A DNA stretch of 11,766 bases, taken from NCBI GenBank assembly GCA_045579105.1, contig JAZNLM010000126.1, positions 1 to 11,766 on the forward strand. The letters run 5' to 3'. Source of the DNA: Flemingiibacterium sp045579105. GTDB taxonomy: Bacteria > Bacillota > Clostridia > Oscillospirales > CAG-272. Below the pieces are notes generated by a model, which was not told the DNA's origin, did no database searches, and saw only the letters and a list, made by a program, of their open reading frames with translations. Position 1 is the stretch's first letter, and each line of letters begins with the position of its first letter. Shown piece by piece: positions 6,036 to 11,766 of the stretch. The position numbers were made by a program, and so were the translations under genes.

Positions 6036-6567
6036 ACTTACAGAAATTCTCGATATAGCTGTCAATTGCCGCGGCAATTATGGCGACTGCCGCCTCGCGG
6101 TCAGCAACCTCGTCAACCGCCGTATCCTTGTTTTCAAGGTTCTTGTAGACGGTGAAGAAGTGTCGCATTTCATCGAAAATATGCTTTGGAAGCTGGTCTA
6201 TGTTCTTGTAGTGATTGTAGGTAGGATCACCGAACGGAATCGCAATGATCTTTTCGTCGTGACGTCCGCCGTCCATCATCGAGATAACGCCTATCGGATA
6301 CGCGCGAACAAGCGTCAGCGGCTCAAGCGCTTCCGAGCAAAGTAAAAGCACGTCGAGCGGGTCGCGGTCATCGCCGTAGGTGCGCGGAATGAAGCCGTAA
6401 TTTGCCGGATAGTGCGTTGACGTGTAAAGAATACGGTCAAGCATTATATAGCCCGTTTCCTTGTCAAGCTCATATTTTTTCTTGCTTCCCTTTGATATTT
6501 CTACAACGCACACGAAATCCTCTGGGTTAATGCGCTTAGGTGATATATCGTGCCAGATGTTTGACAT
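6034..6567 (-). CDS. ppa: Inorganic pyrophosphatase, family I
   Basis: Soluble Mg-dependent enzyme that hydrolyses pyrophosphate and so pulls nucleotide, aminoacyl-tRNA and other activation reactions forward. With the start chosen here it has 177 residues, typical for bacterial family I. The active-site residues align with E. coli Ppa at a constant offset of two: K31, E33, R45, Y57, D67, D69, D72, D99, D104 and K106. The usual DGDPLD box reads DRDPLD (67-72), a changed second position that is not a ligand. The frame extends upstream to a TTG at 6582, but that TTG AGG AGT is itself the Shine-Dalgarno region (GAGGAG), so I start at the ATG 6567. It follows serA in the same direction by 96 bases with a hairpin between, and has a promoter-like sequence of its own. 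Confidence 0.95.
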   Translation of the reverse strand: MSNIWHDISPKRINPEDFVCVVEISKGSKKKYELDKETGYIMLDRILYTSTHYPANYGFIPRTYGDDRDPLDVLLLCSEALEPLTLVRAYPIGVISMMDGGRHDEKIIAIPFGDPTYNHYKNIDQLPKHIFDEMRHFFTVYKNLENKDTAVDEVADREAAVAIIAAAIDSYIENFCK

Positions 6568-6616
6568 AATTTCACTCCTCAATCGTGGGCACAGAGCCCT
6601 TTTAACATTTATCTTT

Positions 6617-6646
6617 AGTATAAACTCGCCGCGTTGATATATTCAA
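6617..6646 (-). promoter_or_regulatory. Candidate promoter for ppa overlapping the serA hairpin
   Basis: On the minus strand TTGAAT (6646-6641), an 18-base spacer and TATACT (6622-6617). The -35 and spacer lie within the hairpin that follows serA. Predicted leader about 43 nt. Confidence 0.5.
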
Positions 6647-6656
6647 CCGCGGCGAG
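6625..6656 (-). terminator. Hairpin after serA, probable terminator
   Basis: Stem CTCGCCGC (6625-6632) with GCGGCGAG (6649-6656), continued after a one-base bulge by GTTGA/TCAAC, five-base loop. On the minus strand the tail is only TTTAT, so termination may be partial and serA transcripts may run into ppa. Confidence 0.6.
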
Positions 6657-6663
6657 CTTTTAT

Positions 6664-7854
6664 TTATCTTATAACGTTAACCTTGATAACCCCGTCGATA
6701 GCAGCGATCTTATCTGCGATCTTCTTCATATCATCATCAGACTCCTTGCCGATGATTTCAAAGATAGAGTATGCATAGTCCTTCTTCGAGCGATTCGCCA
6801 TATTTTCGATATTGATGCCTTCACCGGAAAGTACGGACGAAATCTGTGCGATGATGTTGGGAACGTTCTTGTGAAGTACGCAAACACGAATGTCGCCGCT
6901 GTGAGGCATAGAAACATTCGGGAAGTTCACAGAGTTCACGATATTACCGTTCTCAAGGTATTCGCGAAGCTGCTTTGCAGCCATAACAGCGCAGTTGTCC
7001 TCGGATTCCTCGGTGGACGCTCCAAGGTGAGGAATTGCGATAACACCTTCCATTCCTGCGGTACGCGCGTTCGGGAAGTCGGTTACATAACGTCTTACCT
7101 TACCCGACTTGAGCGCCGCCTCAATGTCATCGTCGTTAACAAGAGCGTCACGTGCGAAATTAAGGATGATAACACCGTCTTTCATCTGCGCGATAGTGTC
7201 CTTGTTAATCATATACTTGGTGGACACGGACGGATCAGGATTGTCGATAAGCGGAACGTGGATAGAAATGATATCCGCGTTCTTGAAAATATCCTCACGT
7301 GTGTTCACCTTGCGTACTGCACGGGAGAGGTTCCAAGCGGCTTCAACTGAGATATACGGGTCACAGCCGAGAACTTCCATGCCGAGATGTATAGCGGCAT
7401 TTGCGAGAGGGCCACCGATTGCGCCAAGACCGATAACACCGAGCGTCTTGCCCTTTATTTCGGTACCTGCGAACTTGGACTTTTCCTTTTCAACGAGCTT
7501 TGCGATATTCGCATCGTTCTTTGCGGTCTGAACCCAGTTGATACCGCCAACGATATCACGGCAAGCGAGAAGCATGCCGCAGAGAGCCGCTTCCTTAACG
7601 CCGTTTGCGTTAGCACCTGGAGTGTTGAATACTACAATACCCTCTTCAGCACACTTGTCAAGCGGAATGTTGTTAACACCTGCACCTGCGCGTGCGATAG
7701 CCTTAAGATTGTCGCCGAACTCCATATCGTGCATAACAGCCGAGCGGACCATTATGGCATCGGGATTTTGAATATCCTCGGCAACCGCATAGTTTTCGTC
7801 GAAAACATCGGTGCCGCACTTTGCAATTTTATTGAGAAGCTGAATGTTTTTCAT
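6664..7854 (-). CDS. serA: D-3-phosphoglycerate dehydrogenase with C-terminal ACT domain
   Basis: Oxidises 3-phosphoglycerate to 3-phosphohydroxypyruvate with NAD, the first step of serine synthesis in the cytoplasm. It has 396 residues, the short form without the intervening domain of the longest SerA types. The NAD-binding loop GLGAIG is at 142-147 with CDPY after the next strand. Catalytic R235 (NFARDAL) and H276 (PHLGAS) are present. The Glu normally found between them, in a segment such as DVFxxEP, is not: the equivalent part reads YVTDFPNARTAG. I believe this YVTDFP form is shared by a clostridial SerA subgroup. Residues about 321-396 are an ACT domain, which binds serine for feedback inhibition in relatives. 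The ATG has AAGGA ten bases upstream, 15 bases after serC, so the two form an operon whose products act in sequence. Confidence 0.94.
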   Translation of the reverse strand: MKNIQLLNKIAKCGTDVFDENYAVAEDIQNPDAIMVRSAVMHDMEFGDNLKAIARAGAGVNNIPLDKCAEEGIVVFNTPGANANGVKEAALCGMLLACRDIVGGINWVQTAKNDANIAKLVEKEKSKFAGTEIKGKTLGVIGLGAIGGPLANAAIHLGMEVLGCDPYISVEAAWNLSRAVRKVNTREDIFKNADIISIHVPLIDNPDPSVSTKYMINKDTIAQMKDGVIILNFARDALVNDDDIEAALKSGKVRRYVTDFPNARTAGMEGVIAIPHLGASTEESEDNCAVMAAKQLREYLENGNIVNSVNFPNVSMPHSGDIRVCVLHKNVPNIIAQISSVLSGEGINIENMANRSKKDYAYSIFEIIGKESDDDMKKIADKIAAIDGVIKVNVIR

Positions 7855-7869
7855 TGTTGCTTTTTCCTT

Positions 7870-8955
7870 TCAAGCCTTGGGATTTTCCGCAGCGAACTTC
7901 TTCATGAACTCAACGAGAGCCTCAACACCCTCATAGGGCATGGCGTTGTAAATAGACGCTCTCATACCGCCAACGGAACGGTGTCCCTTGAGGTTCATAA
8001 GACCTGCCTTCTCTGCTTCCTTGGGGAACTTCTTGTCAAGCTCCTCAACGCCGGTAACGAAGGTCACGTTCATCATAGAACGGCTATCCTTCTTAACGGG
8101 CGCGATGTAGTAATCCTGCGAATCAAGGTAATCGTAAAGAAGAGCCGCGTTCTTTTCATTCATTTCGCGCATCTTCTCAAGACCGCCAAGCTCAAGTATC
8201 CACTCGTAAACGAGTCCTGCAACGTAGATAGCGTAGCAAGGAGGAGTGTTGCACATAGAGTCATTGTCAGCCATAAGCTGCCAATCGAGCATCGAAGGTG
8301 TTTCGGGACGAGCATTGCCGAGAAGGTCCTCACGAACGATAACTACAGTCAGACCTGCGGGTGCCATATTCTTCTGCGCGCCGGCGTAGATAACGCCGAA
8401 CTTAGAAACGTCAACCGGCTCGGAAATGATGCAGGAGGACATATCGGCAACGAGCGGAATATCGCCGGTGTCGGGAATGTAGCTGTACTTCGTACCGTAA
8501 ATAGTGTTGTTAAAGCATACATGAACGTAGTCAGCATCGGGGCGGAAGGATTCACGCGTCGTTTCGGGAACGTAGGTGAAGTTATCTTCCTTGGAAGAAG
8601 CAACCGCCTTTGCATCACCGTACTTCTGTGCCTCTTTGTAAGCCTTTGTGGAGAACTGACCTGAAAGAATGTAGTCAGCCTTACCCGTCTTCATAAGGTT
8701 GAGCGGAATAGCCGCAAACTGCGTGGACGCACCACCCTGCAAAAATAGGACCTTATAATTGTCGGGAATATTCATAACCTTGCGAAGGTCAGCCTCTGCC
8801 TTCTGAATTATTGCCTCATACGCAGGTGAGCGGTGGCTCATCTCCATAACAGACATACCGGCTTCACCGTAATTAACAAGCTCTGCCGCTGCCTTTTCAA
8901 GCACGGGAAGGGGAAGCATAGACGGACCTGCGGAAAAATTGTAAACTCTGTTCAT
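7870..8955 (-). CDS. serC: Phosphoserine aminotransferase
   Basis: PLP-dependent cytoplasmic enzyme that converts 3-phosphohydroxypyruvate and glutamate to phosphoserine and 2-oxoglutarate, directly using the product of SerA. It has 361 residues, the usual length. The N-terminus NFSAGPSMLP (6-15), LQGGASTQF, and the PLP lysine K195 in AGAQKNMAPAG are all characteristic. The C-terminal HRSVGGMRASIYNAMP matches the SerC phosphate/substrate-binding end. The open frame extends to 9027, but the upstream codons are not SerC-like and span the -10 element. I place the start at the ATG 8955, which has GGAGGG nine bases upstream. It is first in the serC-serA operon behind a near-perfect promoter. No phosphoserine phosphatase gene is present in the window. 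Confidence 0.96.
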   Translation of the reverse strand: MNRVYNFSAGPSMLPLPVLEKAAAELVNYGEAGMSVMEMSHRSPAYEAIIQKAEADLRKVMNIPDNYKVLFLQGGASTQFAAIPLNLMKTGKADYILSGQFSTKAYKEAQKYGDAKAVASSKEDNFTYVPETTRESFRPDADYVHVCFNNTIYGTKYSYIPDTGDIPLVADMSSCIISEPVDVSKFGVIYAGAQKNMAPAGLTVVIVREDLLGNARPETPSMLDWQLMADNDSMCNTPPCYAIYVAGLVYEWILELGGLEKMREMNEKNAALLYDYLDSQDYYIAPVKKDSRSMMNVTFVTGVEELDKKFPKEAEKAGLMNLKGHRSVGGMRASIYNAMPYEGVEALVEFMKKFAAENPKA

Positions 8956-9015
8956 TTCAAATACCCTCCGGTAAAATTCTACCAATAGTTGATATATCTT
9001 TAATAGATATACTAT

Positions 9016-9044
9016 ATTATAAACCATTCATCGCCCCATGTCAA
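9016..9044 (-). promoter_or_regulatory. Consensus sigma-A promoter for serC-serA
   Basis: On the minus strand a perfect TTGACA (9044-9039), 17 bases, and a perfect TATAAT (9021-9016). Transcription would start near 9009, giving a leader of about 54 nt, too short for a T-box or most riboswitches. Such a strong core promoter suggests control by a repressor or only by the ACT feedback domain. Confidence 0.85.
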
Positions 9045-9052
9045 TAGATAAG

Positions 9053-9091
9053 TTGACTAATTTAGACGTTTTAGTTGACAAAATTTTGTCA
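9053..9091. promoter_or_regulatory. Palindrome and TTGAC boxes upstream of the serC promoter
   Basis: A 16-bp perfect palindrome, TGACAAAATTTTGTCA, occupies 9076-9091. TTGAC boxes lie at 9053-9057 and 9075-9079, 22 bp apart (about two turns), and the -35 box itself contributes an inverted GTCAA (9040-9044). A regulator site is plausible but unproven. Confidence 0.5.
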
Positions 9092-9162
9092 TAGTAAAGT
9101 GTAACAACGTTTCAACAGCACACCACCCTTCCAACCGTGCTCTGATCTTACCCCACCAAAGC
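9092..9162. other. Intergenic spacer between the rpoC terminator and the serC upstream boxes
   Basis: I see no gene, promoter or strong hairpin here. It separates the rpoC terminator from the serC control region. Confidence 0.5.
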
Positions 9163-9191
9163 AAAAAAGCACCCGCTTTTATAGCGGGTGC
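9163..9191 (-). terminator. Rho-independent terminator of rpoC
   Basis: On the minus strand stem GCACCCGC (9191-9184) pairs with GCGGGTGC (9176-9169) across a seven-base loop, followed by TTTTTT (9168-9163). It lies 11 bases after the rpoC stop. Confidence 0.93.
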
Positions 9192-9202
9192 CTTCATAGA
9201 AC

Positions 9203-11766
<2,564 letters not shown>

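Noticed and set aside
6568..6582. TTG start for the pyrophosphatase at 6582
   Set aside because: TTGAGGAGT is the Shine-Dalgarno region of the ATG at 6567, and the family length and residue alignment fit the shorter form.
6634..7350. 238-codon plus-strand open frame opposite serA
   Set aside because: It overlaps the conserved ACT and NAD-binding coding sequence of serA on the other strand and resembles no protein family.
7387..8664. 425-codon open frame on the plus strand opposite serC and serA
   Set aside because: It lies antisense to two well-supported enzymes, has no recognisable domain and no start signal. It is a by-product of codon bias in the real genes.
8956..9009. T-box leader for serC-serA
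   Set aside because: The predicted leader is about 54 nt, far too short, and has no T-box-like sequence or terminator/antiterminator pair.
8956..9027. N-terminal extension of SerC to base 9027
   Set aside because: The extra 24 residues are not SerC-like and the codons cover the -10 box. The ATG at 8955 has a GGAGGG site at a proper distance.

Overview
The window looks like an ordinary chromosomal segment of an anaerobic, low-to-mid-GC Firmicute, most likely class Clostridia and perhaps a gut Oscillospirales/Ruminococcaceae-type lineage. The reasons are a SpoVG homologue, a clostridial-style MurC, a DUF6062-like protein, a G5/M23 peptidase, a short clostridial SerA, a beta' subunit whose trigger loop lacks the proteobacterial insertion, strong GGAGG Shine-Dalgarno sites and sigma-A-type promoters. 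The lineage call is inference from protein style only; there is no rRNA in the window.

Layout, left to right. Bases 1-553 (minus) hold the first 184 codons of an OGG1-type 8-oxoguanine DNA glycosylase, cut by the window edge. It diverges from a DUF6062-like cysteine/histidine protein (730-1458, plus), and the two apparent promoters are interleaved on opposite strands. After a terminator comes a single-gene unit for a membrane-anchored G5/M23 peptidase (1800-3173, plus). It ends in a hairpin next to the hairpin that terminates the convergent spoVG (3301-3600, minus). SpoVG diverges from a two-gene unit, murC-pnuC (3904-6011, plus), which makes UDP-MurNAc-L-Ala and imports an NAD precursor. A bidirectional terminator separates pnuC from a run of minus-strand genes. 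In transcription order these are rpoC (3' part, 11766-9203), a terminator, serC (8955-7870), serA (7854-6664), a hairpin, and ppa (6567-6034).

The functions are core ones: transcription (rpoC), the serine pathway from 3-phosphoglycerate (serA, serC), pyrophosphate removal (ppa), peptidoglycan precursor synthesis and remodelling (murC, M23 peptidase), regulation (SpoVG), NAD precursor uptake (pnuC) and DNA repair (ogg). Start sites were moved inward for serC and ppa on Shine-Dalgarno grounds.

I see no mobile element, CRISPR array, tRNA, rRNA, phage gene or defence system, and no clear new multi-gene system. The points most worth a second look are the duplicated CxxC/CxxH architecture of the DUF6062-like protein, the interleaved antiparallel promoters at 583-624, the palindrome and TTGAC-box cluster upstream of serC, the inverted repeat around the murC promoter, and a SerA that appears to lack the usual catalytic glutamate.
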